Part shown: one piece after another, positions 15,207-23,370 of the stretch
Numbering within the stretch: the stretch's first letter is position 1
Layout: every line of letters starts with the position of its first letter
NCBI GenBank assembly: GCA_036447375.1
Contig: JAZFUU010000001.1
Location: 1 to 33,472 of the forward strand
From: JACZXC01 sp036447375
Lineage (GTDB): Bacteria; Myxococcota_A; UBA9160; SMWR01
Direction: 5' to 3'
DNA: 33,472 nucleotides
Made by a program: the position numbers and the translations under genes
Notes under the pieces: model-generated
What the model saw: only the letters and a program-made list of their open reading frames with translations
Database searches by the model: none
Told to the model about the DNA's origin: nothing

Positions 15207-15614
15207 ATGGCCGCCCGAAGCTTCGAAGACGTGGCCTTCGGCGAGGAGCTGCCCGACGCTCGCCCCGACGTGGGGATGGCGCGGGTGAAGCGTTTTACCA
15301 CCACGGCGCGAATGACCTTCGGCCGTTTCCTCGATCACGAGGAGGCGAGGCGTGAGGGACTCCCGGGGGCCATCGTCCCGGGCATCATGAGCCAGGGGAT
15401 CCTCGCGGCGATCATCCACCAATGGGCGCCCGGCTCGAAGATTCAGCGACTCGACACGATCTTTCGGGCCCCCATCCTCGTCGATTCCCATCCCGTGTGC
15501 CGCGGCGTCGTCACCGACCTGGATGAGGAACACCGGCGGATCGAAATCGACCTCACCATCGAAAACGAAGCCGGTGAGACCCGGGTCCTGGGAACGGCCC
15601 GCGTCGAGCTCTGA
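15207..15614 (+). CDS. MaoC-like hot-dog protein with altered catalytic region
   Basis: Predicted 135-residue MaoC-family subunit, last gene of the operon. TTTARMTFGRFLDHEEAR followed by EGLPGAIVPGIMSQGILAAI aligns with the hydratase-2 segment (G-D-x-N-P-x-H-x5-A-R-x2-G-L-P-G-x-I-V-P-G). The central N-P-x-H is missing: by alignment Thr replaces the catalytic Asp and Leu the His, leaving only an Asp43-His44 pair nearby. IFRAPILVDSHPVCRGVVTDL fits the central beta-strands. It may be non-catalytic, use Asp43/His44, or need the 14756 subunit to complete an active site. ATG 15207 is one base after the previous stop. The family is secure; hydratase activity is doubtful. Confidence 0.85.
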   Translation: MAARSFEDVAFGEELPDARPDVGMARVKRFTTTARMTFGRFLDHEEARREGLPGAIVPGIMSQGILAAIIHQWAPGSKIQRLDTIFRAPILVDSHPVCRGVVTDLDEEHRRIEIDLTIENEAGETRVLGTARVEL

Positions 15615-15706
15615 CCGCACGTTAGAGGTGCCCGATCCGACCCAAAGGGGTAGGTTCTACGGCGAACCCTCTCTACATCGTCGTGACCGAATCCGACACA
15701 CGGGTA

Positions 15707-15722
15707 GGCGATCCTTATCGCC
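15707..15722 (+). promoter_or_regulatory. Perfect 6-bp dyad in the rmuC leader
   Basis: GGCGAT (15707-15712) and ATCGCC (15717-15722) surround a 4-nt loop, 35 nt before the rmuC start. It could be an operator half-site pair or an RNA hairpin. No T-run follows, so termination is unlikely. The rest of the 143-bp gap (15615-15757) shows no clear promoter. Confidence 0.3.
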
Positions 15723-15757
15723 AGTCCGGGCGCCGGCGCAGGGCACAGGGGGGGTCG

Positions 15758-16981
15758 ATGGACACCGAAACCATTCTGATGCTGCTGGTGGGCCTGGCGA
15801 TCGGAGCCGCCGTGGCGGGTCTGACGATGGGGGCGTTGCTCCGCCAGAGAAATCGGGCCGGCACGCAGTCGCGCGACGCCTTCCAGGCCCTGGCCAGCGA
15901 AGCGCTGCGCCAGAACAATCAGTCCTTCATCACCTTGGCCCGCGCCTCCTTCGGCGAATTCCAGAAGAGCGCCTCCGCCGAGCTCGAGAACCGCGAGAAG
16001 GCATTCGACGAACTCGTCGAGCCCGTCAGCGAGGCTCTCGCCGGCATTCAGGTCAAGCTCCAGGACATCGAGAAGGAGCGACACGGCCACTACTCGCGCC
16101 TCACCGAGCAGCTCAAAGCGGTGGGCAGCGCCCACGAGAAGCTCCACGCGGAGACCTCGAACCTGGTGCGCGCGTTGCGCACACCCAACGTGCGCGGACG
16201 TTGGGGCGAAATCCAGCTGCGACGCGTGGTCGAAATGGCCGGCATGCTCGCCTACTGCGATTTTTCCGAGCAACCGAGCGTGGCGACGGAAGACGGTCGC
16301 CTGCGGCCGGACCTGATCGTGCGCCTTCCGGGCGGAAAGTGCGTCATCGTCGATGCCAAGACCCCGCTCGAGGCCTATCTCGAGGCGATCGAAACCACCG
16401 ACGAAGACATCCGCGCGGCGCAGCTCAAGCACCACGCCCGCCAGGTGCGCAAGCACATGGCGAACCTCAGCAGCAAGGGATACTGGAGCCAGCTCGAGGC
16501 GACTCCCGAATTCGTCGTGATGTTCCTTCCCGGCGAGCACTTCTTCGGCGCCGCCCTCGAACAGGATCCCGGACTCATCGAGTACGGCGTCGATCAGGGG
16601 GTCATCGTCGCGAGCCCCACGACACTGATCGCGCTGCTGCGCGCCGTCGCCTACGGATGGCGCCAGGAAAAGCTCGCCGACAACGCGCGCGCCATCAGCG
16701 AGCTCGGCCGCACTCTTCACGAGCGACTCGCGAAGATGGGGGAACATTTCGGAAAGGTCGGCGCCCACCTCGACCGCGCCGTTGGCGCCTACAACGAAAC
16801 GGTGGGATCTCTCGAGAGCCGGGTCCTCGTCTCCGCGCGACGATTCCAGGAGCTCGGCGCCGCCGCCGGTGACGAGATCGAGGAGATCCCGGTGGTAGAG
16901 CGAGCGACCCGCAAGCTCCAGCCCCCGGCGAACCCGGAAGGCGCGAACCTCGAGGTCGTCGCGGGATTGGCGCGTCGCTGA
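15758..16981 (+). CDS. rmuC: DNA recombination protein RmuC
   Basis: Predicted 407-residue protein. One N-terminal transmembrane helix (ILMLLVGLAIGAAVAGLTMG) is followed by a Gln/Glu/Ala-rich coiled-coil region to about residue 125, then the nuclease-like RmuC core: ALRTPNVRGRWGEIQLRRVV, RPDLIVRLPGG, CVIVDAKTPLEAYLEA, YWSQLEATPEFVVMFLPGE and ASPTTLIALLRAVAYGWRQE. The Asp in RPDLIV and D-A-K fit a PD-(D/E)xK-like site. RmuC limits recombination at inverted repeats in E. coli and is usually membrane-anchored. ATG 15758 follows a G-rich Shine-Dalgarno; the frame is open to 15683, but the extension would precede the membrane helix with an Arg-rich segment. It appears monocistronic. Length is a little shorter than E. 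coli RmuC. Confidence 0.95.
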   Translation: MDTETILMLLVGLAIGAAVAGLTMGALLRQRNRAGTQSRDAFQALASEALRQNNQSFITLARASFGEFQKSASAELENREKAFDELVEPVSEALAGIQVKLQDIEKERHGHYSRLTEQLKAVGSAHEKLHAETSNLVRALRTPNVRGRWGEIQLRRVVEMAGMLAYCDFSEQPSVATEDGRLRPDLIVRLPGGKCVIVDAKTPLEAYLEAIETTDEDIRAAQLKHHARQVRKHMANLSSKGYWSQLEATPEFVVMFLPGEHFFGAALEQDPGLIEYGVDQGVIVASPTTLIALLRAVAYGWRQEKLADNARAISELGRTLHERLAKMGEHFGKVGAHLDRAVGAYNETVGSLESRVLVSARRFQELGAAAGDEIEEIPVVERATRKLQPPANPEGANLEVVAGLARR

Positions 16982-17109
16982 ACGTCTCCACCCCCCGGGG
17001 CTCCCCAGCCGGCCTCACGCCCGATGTGCGCTCTCAACCGCCTGCGCTTTACTGTCTCCTCCGACGTCGAGTTTTTCACCCCCGGAGACCGGCGGCAGGG
17101 AGGCGGAGC

Positions 17110-18168
17110 ATGACTGAAGCCGCCTCGGCGACGTCCGAGGACGCCCCCCAGGCCATCGACCGCGATCCGACCCTGACGATCTTTCTGCGTCGCCTGGTGA
17201 CGATTCCCGCGACGATCACCGCGACATTCCTCGTCGTACTTGCCGCCCCTCTGTGGATTCCCATCGCGGCGCTGATCGACGGAATCCGTTCGAAAAAGAC
17301 CGCCGCGATGCGCTGCGGCGCCTTTCTATGCTGGTACCTGCAATGCCAGACCGCGAGCATCGTCGCCGCCTTCCTGACCTGGCTCCTCAGCGGTGTCTGG
17401 GCCGGAGCCGGCCGCGCGCGGTATCTGCGCTGGAGTCTCCAGACGCACTACCTGTGGGCGTCGGCGCTCTTCTGGGGCGCGTCGCGCATCTTCGGATTCC
17501 GGGTCGAGGTGGAGGGCAAGGAAGCCCTCGAGGGCAGTCCGATCCTGCTGCTGGTCCGTCACGCCAGCAATGCCGACACCCTCATGCCCGCCGTCATCGT
17601 CCAGATGCCCACCGGCATCTCGCTCCGCTACGTGATCAAACGTGAGTTGCTGTGGGACCCCTGCATCGACATCGTCGGCAACCGCCTCCCCTACTATTTC
17701 GTCCGGCGATCTTCGGGAGACCCCGAGCGTGAGATTCGGGCGCTGGCACGCCTGGTGCGGGACATCGGCCCGGGCGAAGGGGTGATCATCTATCCCGAGG
17801 GCACGCGCTTTACCCGCGAGAAGCGGGCTCACATCATCGAGCGCCTGCGCGAGCGCCGCGATCACGCGCTGGCGGCCCGGGCCGAGAGGTTGCAGAACGT
17901 GCTGCCCCCGAAACCCGGGGGCACCCTGGCCTTGCTGGAAAACAACCCCGGCGCTGACGCCGTATTCTGTGCTCACGTTGGCTTCGAGGGGGCGGGGGAC
18001 CTCAAGGACCTCTGGAATGGAAGGATCGTCGACCAGGTGATCCGCGTCCGCTTCTGGCGGGTGCCCTACGCCGAGATCCCCAACGGTCGCGAGAATCGGA
18101 TCGACTGGCTCTTCGAACACTGGACGCGTGTGGACGACTGGATCGCCGCCCAGGAACAGCGGCACTAG
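17110..18168 (+). CDS. PlsC-like 1-acylglycerol-3-phosphate/lysophospholipid acyltransferase
   Basis: Predicted 352-residue membrane acyltransferase. Hydrophobic segments lie at about residues 25-55 and 75-105. The catalytic H-x4-D motif is VRHASNADTLMP, the second block LRYVIKRELLWDPCIDIVGNRLPYYFVRR contains the Arg of motif II, and motif III is IIYPEGTRFT. This order and spacing match the LPLAT/PlsC family, nearer to eukaryotic-type extended AGPATs than to short bacterial PlsC. It likely acylates a lysophospholipid at the inner membrane. ATG 17110 has GGAGG 6 nt upstream; the frame is open to 17026 without family similarity. An APH-type kinase gene starts 8 bp downstream, so the two are co-transcribed. 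The acyl acceptor is not determined. The 128 bp upstream of the start (16982-17109) shows no confident promoter. Confidence 0.88.
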   Translation: MTEAASATSEDAPQAIDRDPTLTIFLRRLVTIPATITATFLVVLAAPLWIPIAALIDGIRSKKTAAMRCGAFLCWYLQCQTASIVAAFLTWLLSGVWAGAGRARYLRWSLQTHYLWASALFWGASRIFGFRVEVEGKEALEGSPILLLVRHASNADTLMPAVIVQMPTGISLRYVIKRELLWDPCIDIVGNRLPYYFVRRSSGDPEREIRALARLVRDIGPGEGVIIYPEGTRFTREKRAHIIERLRERRDHALAARAERLQNVLPPKPGGTLALLENNPGADAVFCAHVGFEGAGDLKDLWNGRIVDQVIRVRFWRVPYAEIPNGRENRIDWLFEHWTRVDDWIAAQEQRH

Positions 18169-18176
18169 GAACGGAC

Positions 18177-19262
18177 GTGCCGGCACCCCGCGGTCGAGAT
18201 CTGGAGCTCACGAATCGGCGCTTGCGAGACTGGTTCTCCGGTGTGCTTCCCGACGCCCGCGAGATCCAGCTCTCGGGACTGACCGGCCCCGAGACCACCG
18301 GCTTCTCCAGCGACACCCTGATGTTCGACCTCGAGTACCGCGAAAGGGGTCGCCCGATTCGCCGACCCCTCGTCATCCGGATCCAGCCCACGGGTTTCCA
18401 GATCTTTCCCGAGTACGATCTCGGACTTCAGTTTCGGGTCCAATCGGCGCTCGCTCCCACCCGGATTCCGACGGCGAAGATGTACTGGCGCGAAGAAGAC
18501 CCGGGCTTCCTCGACGCGCCCTTCTACGTCATGGAGCGGGTGGAGGGAAGGATCCCCACCGACAATCCGCCGTACCACACCGGCGGCTGGATGACGGAAA
18601 TCCAACCGGAGGAACGAGCCGCGATCTGGTGGAGCGGTCTCGAGGTGCTCGCACGCATTCACAGCCTCGATTGGGAGGCCCTGGATCTGGGATTTCTGGC
18701 CGATCGGGACGATCGCACGCCGATCGAACGGCAACTCGACTACTACACGAAGTACCTCGCCTGGGCCTGGGACGAAAAGCCACACCCGACCTGCACCCCG
18801 GGTCTCGAGTGGCTCTACCAGAACCGACCCGAAGATGGGGAGGCCGTCAGCCTCATCTGGGGCGATGCCCGGATCGGCAACATGATCTTTCGGGACAACC
18901 GGTGCGCGGCCGTCCTCGACTGGGAGATGGCGACGCTGGGAAACCCCGAGGCGGATCTGGCCTGGTGGCTCTTCCTCGATCGCCACCACAGCGAGGGAGT
19001 GGGAGCGACCCGCCTGTCGGGCTTTCCCGATCGCGGCGAAAGCATCGCGCGCTACGAGCAGTGGTCCGGGCGTCGGACCCAACACCTGGACTACTACGAG
19101 CGATTCGCCGCGCTTCGATTCTCGGTCATCATGGCGCGGATGGCGAAGCAGATGCAGGCTTACGGCATGATCCCCGAGGATTCGGACTTCGGAATCACCA
19201 ATCCCTGCTCGCGCATGCTGGCCCGGCTCCTGGATCTGCCCGACCCCCTGCCGGCCGGCTGA
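18177..19262 (+). CDS. APH-family phosphotransferase, ACAD10/11 kinase-like
   Basis: Predicted 361-residue protein-kinase-like phosphotransferase. Residues 60-70 (LVIRIQP) hold a beta-strand with Arg where many kinases keep the ATP-binding Lys. APFYVMERVEGRIP forms the hinge. The catalytic loop is IWGDARIGNMIF (Asp and Asn present; Trp in place of the usual His), and the metal motif is VLDWEMATLGNPEADLAWW. This pattern is characteristic of the ACAD10/11 kinase domain and bacterial relatives, which phosphorylate 4-hydroxyacyl-CoAs or similar small molecules, rather than of aminoglycoside resistance enzymes. GTG 18177 has AGGAAC nearby and starts 8 bp after the acyltransferase stop. The partnership suggests a lipid or hydroxyacyl substrate, but this is inferred from context only. 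Confidence 0.88.
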   Translation: MPAPRGRDLELTNRRLRDWFSGVLPDAREIQLSGLTGPETTGFSSDTLMFDLEYRERGRPIRRPLVIRIQPTGFQIFPEYDLGLQFRVQSALAPTRIPTAKMYWREEDPGFLDAPFYVMERVEGRIPTDNPPYHTGGWMTEIQPEERAAIWWSGLEVLARIHSLDWEALDLGFLADRDDRTPIERQLDYYTKYLAWAWDEKPHPTCTPGLEWLYQNRPEDGEAVSLIWGDARIGNMIFRDNRCAAVLDWEMATLGNPEADLAWWLFLDRHHSEGVGATRLSGFPDRGESIARYEQWSGRRTQHLDYYERFAALRFSVIMARMAKQMQAYGMIPEDSDFGITNPCSRMLARLLDLPDPLPAG

Positions 19263-19335
19263 GGCATCCGACGAAAACACTCGCCGAAATGGGGCCCCCG
19301 GGGAGCCTCGGTTGGGGCGGCCGACTGCAGCACCT

Positions 19336-19410
19336 TACTTCGCTTCCGCTGCGAGCGAGGCGAGCCGCAGGCTCGCCGTGCGGGTCCTAGGCCGAAGGCC
19401 GCGGAAGTAG
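19336..19410. repeat. Structured intergenic element with nested palindromes
   Basis: CTTCCGC (19343-19349) pairs with GCGGAAG (19401-19407), enclosing two hairpins: GGCGAGCC-GCA-GGCTCGCC (19359-19377, perfect 8-bp stem) and GGCC-GAA-GGCC (19390-19400). TACTTC (19336-19341) can alternatively pair with GAAGTA (19404-19409). The result is a three-way-junction-like fold in the 227-bp gap between the kinase gene and polB. It resembles a REP-type or RNA structural element. It could also help terminate the upstream transcript, but there is no T-run. Only this copy is visible here. Confidence 0.45.
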
Positions 19411-19431
19411 ATCGGACGGGCCCGCCGGTAA

Positions 19432-19450
19432 CCCGCCAAAACCGGGCGGG
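19432..19450 (+). promoter_or_regulatory. Leader hairpin upstream of polB
   Basis: CCCGCC (19432-19437) pairs with GGCGGG (19445-19450) around an A-rich 7-nt loop, ending 39 nt before the polB start. No LexA-like CTGT-N8-ACAG box and no good promoter hexamers were found in the gap. Function unknown. Confidence 0.3.
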
Positions 19451-19489
19451 GCGGTTCGCGCCCCACTACCATCGCTCGCGGAGCCCCCC

Positions 19490-21796
19490 GTGCCTCGTGG
19501 ACTGATCCTTCAGCCCAGCTATCGCATTCGCGACGGACGTCCCGTCGTGCACCTCTTCGGCCGCCTGGAGAACCGGGCGGCTTTTTGGATCGAGGACGAT
19601 CGCTTCCGCCCCTATTTCTTCGTCTCCCGTTCCGGGGCCGATTTCCTGGCAGGTCTGTCGAGCGTCGAGCTTCAGGACACGGATCTCACGGACATGAACG
19701 GTGGCGAAGTCATCAGGGTCATCGCCGTGACTCCCGGAGACATACCGGCGATCCGGGAAAGGCTGGAACGGGAAGGCATCCACCCTCTCGAGGCCGACAT
19801 TCGTTTCGCCTATCGGTACCTGATCGATCACGGGATCCGCGGCGGAGTGTCCATCGAAGGCAAAGCCGAGGCCGTGCGGCCCGGACTCGTGCGGTTTCGC
19901 AACCCCGAGCTGCAGCCCGCAGACTGCCGCCCACCTCTGCGCACCCTCTCCATCGACCTCGAAACGTCTCCCGACGCCTCCACGATCTACTCGATCGCCC
20001 TGGTCTGCGGTGAAGTGGCGGAAGTGCACGTGGTTTCGACGGCGCCGATTCGTGGCGCGCTGGTTTACCCGGACGAGCGGCACCTGTTGCGGGCAGCCGG
20101 CGCGCGGATTCGCGAACTCGACCCCGACCTCATCACGGGCTGGAACGTGGTCGACTTCGACCTGCGCACCTGGGCCCGCCGTGCCTCGGCACTCGGAGTG
20201 GAATGCAACCTGGGTCGGATCTCCGGCGACATCCGATTTTCGCAGGACGCGCGGTTCACGCGCCAGACCCGAGCCGACCTTCCGGGTCGCATGGTGCTCG
20301 ACGGCATCCCCCTGGTGCGCGATGCCCTGCGCCTCGACGACTACCGCCTCGAGACCGTGGCCCGCGCCGTGCTCGGGCGCGGGAAGCGCATCGATACCGA
20401 AGTGCCCGACGCCGCCGCCGAGATCACGCGCATGTACCGCGAAGATCCCGAGGCACTGGTCGCCTACAATCTCGAGGACGCGCGACTCGTGCTCGACATC
20501 CTCGAACACGAGGGCCTGCTCGATCTCACCCTGGAACGCAGTCTTCTCTCGGGGATGCAGCTCGACCGGGTCGGCGCCAGCATCGCCTCCTTCGATCTCG
20601 TCTACCTGCCCGAACTGCGCCGCTGCGGCGTCGTCGCCCCCAGCGTTGACACGAATCGCAAGACCGCCCCGGTCCAGGGCGGCGCCCTGATCGAGCCGCG
20701 GCCCGGAATTTTCACCAACGTTGCGGTCTTCGACTTCAAGAGCCTGTACCCCAGCCTGATCCGAACGTTCAATCTCGACCCCCTGGCCCACGCGCGCTCG
20801 CGGGGAGCGGGGGATGCCATCGAGGCGCCCAACGGCGCTCGTTTTGCCCGTGACGAAGCGATCCTTCCCGGTGTAATCGAAAAATTCATGGAGCGCCGCG
20901 AAGAGGCGAAGGCCCGCGGCGATCACCACGCCGATCGCGCCATCAAGATCATGATGAACGCACTTTTCGGCGTACTCGGAGCGTCTTCGTGCCGGTTCTT
21001 CGACCCCGACATCGCCAATGCGATCACGGGCTTTGGGCAACAAACCCTGCACTGGACCCAGGAAGCTTTCGAGGCCGAAGGCGTTTCGGTCCTCTACGGT
21101 GACACCGACTCGGTGTTCGTCCAGCTCGAGGTGGGCGCGCGTCCGGAGATCGCCCGCGCCGAGGCAGAGAACCTGCGAGAGCGCGTGGAAAAACGAATCG
21201 ACGAGCGCATTCGCGACGCCTATCGGGTCGAGCCGTTGCTCGAACTCGAGTTCGAACGCCTCTACGAACGGTTGTTTCTTCCCCGGGTGCGAAGCGGCAA
21301 GACCGGAAGCAAGAAGCGGTACGCCGGGTGGGCCGATGACCAGCTCGTGATCGTGGGTCTCGAAGCGGTGCGCCGCGACTGGCCCGCTCTGGCCCGTCGA
21401 CTCCAACAGGGCATGCTGACGCGTCTGTTCACGGACGAGGAGGTCGCGCCCTACGTTCGGGAGCTGGTGGCCCGGCTGCTAGCTGGCCACCTCGACGACG
21501 AACTCGTCTACGTCAAACGCATCCGCAAGGGATCCGTCGAGCGCTACACCGCGACGACGCCGCCCCATATTCAGGCAGCGCGCAAGTCCGGCGACCGAAT
21601 CGGACCTGTCGTCCGCTACGTGATCACCCGCGACGGCCCGGAGCCGGTCGTTCTGGGACGCGCGCTGCCCGGAAAGATCGACCGGAACCACTACATCGAT
21701 CACGTGCTCCGGCCCATCGCCGACGCCATCTTGCTGCCCCTGGGCACCAGCTTCGACGAAGCGGCGGACCGGCCGCGGCAGCTCCCCCTGCTGTAG
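19490..21796 (+). CDS. polB: DNA polymerase II (family B)
   Basis: Predicted 768-residue family-B DNA polymerase, close to the 783 residues of E. coli Pol II. Proofreading exonuclease: Exo I SIDLET (Asp156, Glu158), Exo II GWNVVDFD (Asp222), Exo III YNLEDARLV (Asp330). Polymerase: motif A DFKSLYPSLI (Asp415), motif B KIMMNALFGVLG (from Lys486), motif C YGDTDSVFV (Asp538, Asp540), and KTGSKKRYAGW. The extreme C-terminus is QLPLL, matching the clamp-binding peptide position of Pol II. All catalytic carboxylates are present, so an active, proofreading repair or translesion polymerase is expected. GTG 19490 has GGAG 6 nt upstream. It converges on the carboxylesterase gene with only 13 bp between stops. 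SOS control cannot be shown from sequence. Confidence 0.97.
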   Translation: MPRGLILQPSYRIRDGRPVVHLFGRLENRAAFWIEDDRFRPYFFVSRSGADFLAGLSSVELQDTDLTDMNGGEVIRVIAVTPGDIPAIRERLEREGIHPLEADIRFAYRYLIDHGIRGGVSIEGKAEAVRPGLVRFRNPELQPADCRPPLRTLSIDLETSPDASTIYSIALVCGEVAEVHVVSTAPIRGALVYPDERHLLRAAGARIRELDPDLITGWNVVDFDLRTWARRASALGVECNLGRISGDIRFSQDARFTRQTRADLPGRMVLDGIPLVRDALRLDDYRLETVARAVLGRGKRIDTEVPDAAAEITRMYREDPEALVAYNLEDARLVLDILEHEGLLDLTLERSLLSGMQLDRVGASIASFDLVYLPELRRCGVVAPSVDTNRKTAPVQGGALIEPRPGIFTNVAVFDFKSLYPSLIRTFNLDPLAHARSRGAGDAIEAPNGARFARDEAILPGVIEKFMERREEAKARGDHHADRAIKIMMNALFGVLGASSCRFFDPDIANAITGFGQQTLHWTQEAFEAEGVSVLYGDTDSVFVQLEVGARPEIARAEAENLRERVEKRIDERIRDAYRVEPLLELEFERLYERLFLPRVRSGKTGSKKRYAGWADDQLVIVGLEAVRRDWPALARRLQQGMLTRLFTDEEVAPYVRELVARLLAGHLDDELVYVKRIRKGSVERYTATTPPHIQAARKSGDRIGPVVRYVITRDGPEPVVLGRALPGKIDRNHYIDHVLRPIADAILLPLGTSFDEAADRPRQLPLL

Positions 21797-21809
21797 CGAC
21801 GGGGCCGAT

Positions 21810-23309
21810 CTAGATGAGTCCTTCCCAGGCTCGGCGCTCTTCGTCCAGGGGCGCATCCACGACCCGGCACTCGCGACCCAGGATCATCGTGGCGCGTCGG
21901 CCGATGTCGTAGGCGGGCCAGTTTCCGATGCCGGGGTGGCTCGGGCACCCGCTGCGCGCGAACGCGAGCCAGGCGTCCATGGTGTGCTCGGCCAGGGCCT
22001 CTGCCTCGGGCCCGGGGCGGCTGAAGAATGACGCTTCGCCCACGCTGCCGAACACGAAGGGGATGTCGATGCCGTGACACGCGCCGAGTTTTTCCAGAGG
22101 CGACTCCCAGGTAAACAGGTACTGGAAAGTGAGGGGCTGGTGGGTCTGCTGGGCCTCGGCCAACCGCACCGCGGGCATGCGGAAGATGCGATCGGTTTCG
22201 ATCGCAAAGTAGAGATCTCGCGCCGACAGATCGCCGCCCCGCGCGCTGCGATAAGCCTCCATCAGGCGCTTCGCCTCACCGCCGACTCGCTGCTCGAGCT
22301 GTTCGAGAACCGCGGGCTCGTCGAGATCCGACTGACCGGGAATCATGAGTCCAAAGAGATTCCACTCGTCCCGGGTACTGCCCACGACGACGGACACGTC
22401 GGCGGCGAGTCCGTCGGCGATGGCCTGGATCGGAGGCTGCGGCAGGAACTTGCCATCCACCACCGGCTGGAACGGAAGCAGCGTGGAACCCCCGGCCATT
22501 CCGCCGAGGGCTACGCGATCGTGGGCCTCGAGGAGCTGATCGACGCTCACGTCGCGAAGGCGCGCGGCATCGCCGGGGGCGAACCCGAGGGCGCCGAGCA
22601 CCCGGCGCGCAACCTCGTCGGCCTGCTCTCGGGTGTTCACGTTGTGAGCCGCACCGCTCTGGGGGATCGCGCGGCGGAACAGGCCCGCCGCCGAGGGTGT
22701 GCCGAGCAGGGTTCCCACACTCATGCCCCCTGCCGATTCGCCAAAGAGGGTCACGTTGTCGGGGTCACCGCCGAAGGCGGCGATGTTGTCGCGAACCCAG
22801 CCCAGAGCCGCCACCTGATCTTCGATTCCCGCGTTGCCGGTGGCTCCGAAATCCTCCCCGGCCAGATCGTCCAGGTGCAGGAATCCCAGGGAACCCAGCC
22901 GGTAGTTGATCGCAACCACGACCACGTCGCCCCGGTGCACCAGCGGCGCCACGTTGTACATGGCCTGGGATCCCGAGCCCAGGGTGAATCCGCCTCCGTG
23001 AATCCATACCAAGACCGGTCGGCGCGCAGCGTCGGCAGCGGGGGTGGTGACGTTCAGGTACAGGCAATCCTCATCCTGGCGACCCACGTCCCAGCCGGGA
23101 AAGATTCCCGCGATCGGAAGATCGCGTTGGGGCGCCGACGCGCCGAATTCCTGAGCCTGGCGCACCCCCGCCCAGGATTCGGGGGGCCGGGGCGACCGGA
23201 AGCGCAGCGGCCCGATCGGCGCTTGCGCGAAGGGAATGCCGCGAAACACCTGCAATTCCCCTCGTTCGAAGCCCTCGATTTTTCCGTTCCGCGTCTCGAC
23301 GACCGGCAT
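21810..23309 (-). CDS. Type-B carboxylesterase
   Basis: Predicted 499-residue serine esterase of the carboxylesterase/cholinesterase family. N-terminal FRGIPFAQAPIGPLRFRSP is the family opening, followed by EDCLYLNV and the oxyanion loop WIHGGGFTLGSG (103-114). The nucleophile is in LFGESAGG (Ser192), the acid in STRDEWN (Glu315) and the base in GACHGIDIPFVFG (His412), so the triad is complete. No signal peptide is seen, so it is probably cytoplasmic. ATG 23309 has GGGAGGT 4-5 nt upstream. It is divergent from the ABC-F gene across 61 bp. Members hydrolyse esters including p-nitrobenzyl, carbamate and xenobiotic esters; the natural substrate cannot be told. The family call is firm. Confidence 0.95.
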   Translation of the reverse strand: MPVVETRNGKIEGFERGELQVFRGIPFAQAPIGPLRFRSPRPPESWAGVRQAQEFGASAPQRDLPIAGIFPGWDVGRQDEDCLYLNVTTPAADAARRPVLVWIHGGGFTLGSGSQAMYNVAPLVHRGDVVVVAINYRLGSLGFLHLDDLAGEDFGATGNAGIEDQVAALGWVRDNIAAFGGDPDNVTLFGESAGGMSVGTLLGTPSAAGLFRRAIPQSGAAHNVNTREQADEVARRVLGALGFAPGDAARLRDVSVDQLLEAHDRVALGGMAGGSTLLPFQPVVDGKFLPQPPIQAIADGLAADVSVVVGSTRDEWNLFGLMIPGQSDLDEPAVLEQLEQRVGGEAKRLMEAYRSARGGDLSARDLYFAIETDRIFRMPAVRLAEAQQTHQPLTFQYLFTWESPLEKLGACHGIDIPFVFGSVGEASFFSRPGPEAEALAEHTMDAWLAFARSGCPSHPGIGNWPAYDIGRRATMILGRECRVVDAPLDEERRAWEGLI

Positions 23310-23370
23310 CGGACCTCCCTTTTTGGAACCCGCCCTTTCCGGCCGAGCATTCTAGACTAGGTTTGGTCCC

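Noticed and set aside
18177..19262. Aminoglycoside-resistance phosphotransferase
   Set aside because: The catalytic loop WGDARIGN and the pairing with an acyltransferase fit ACAD10/11-type kinases; no resistance context is present.
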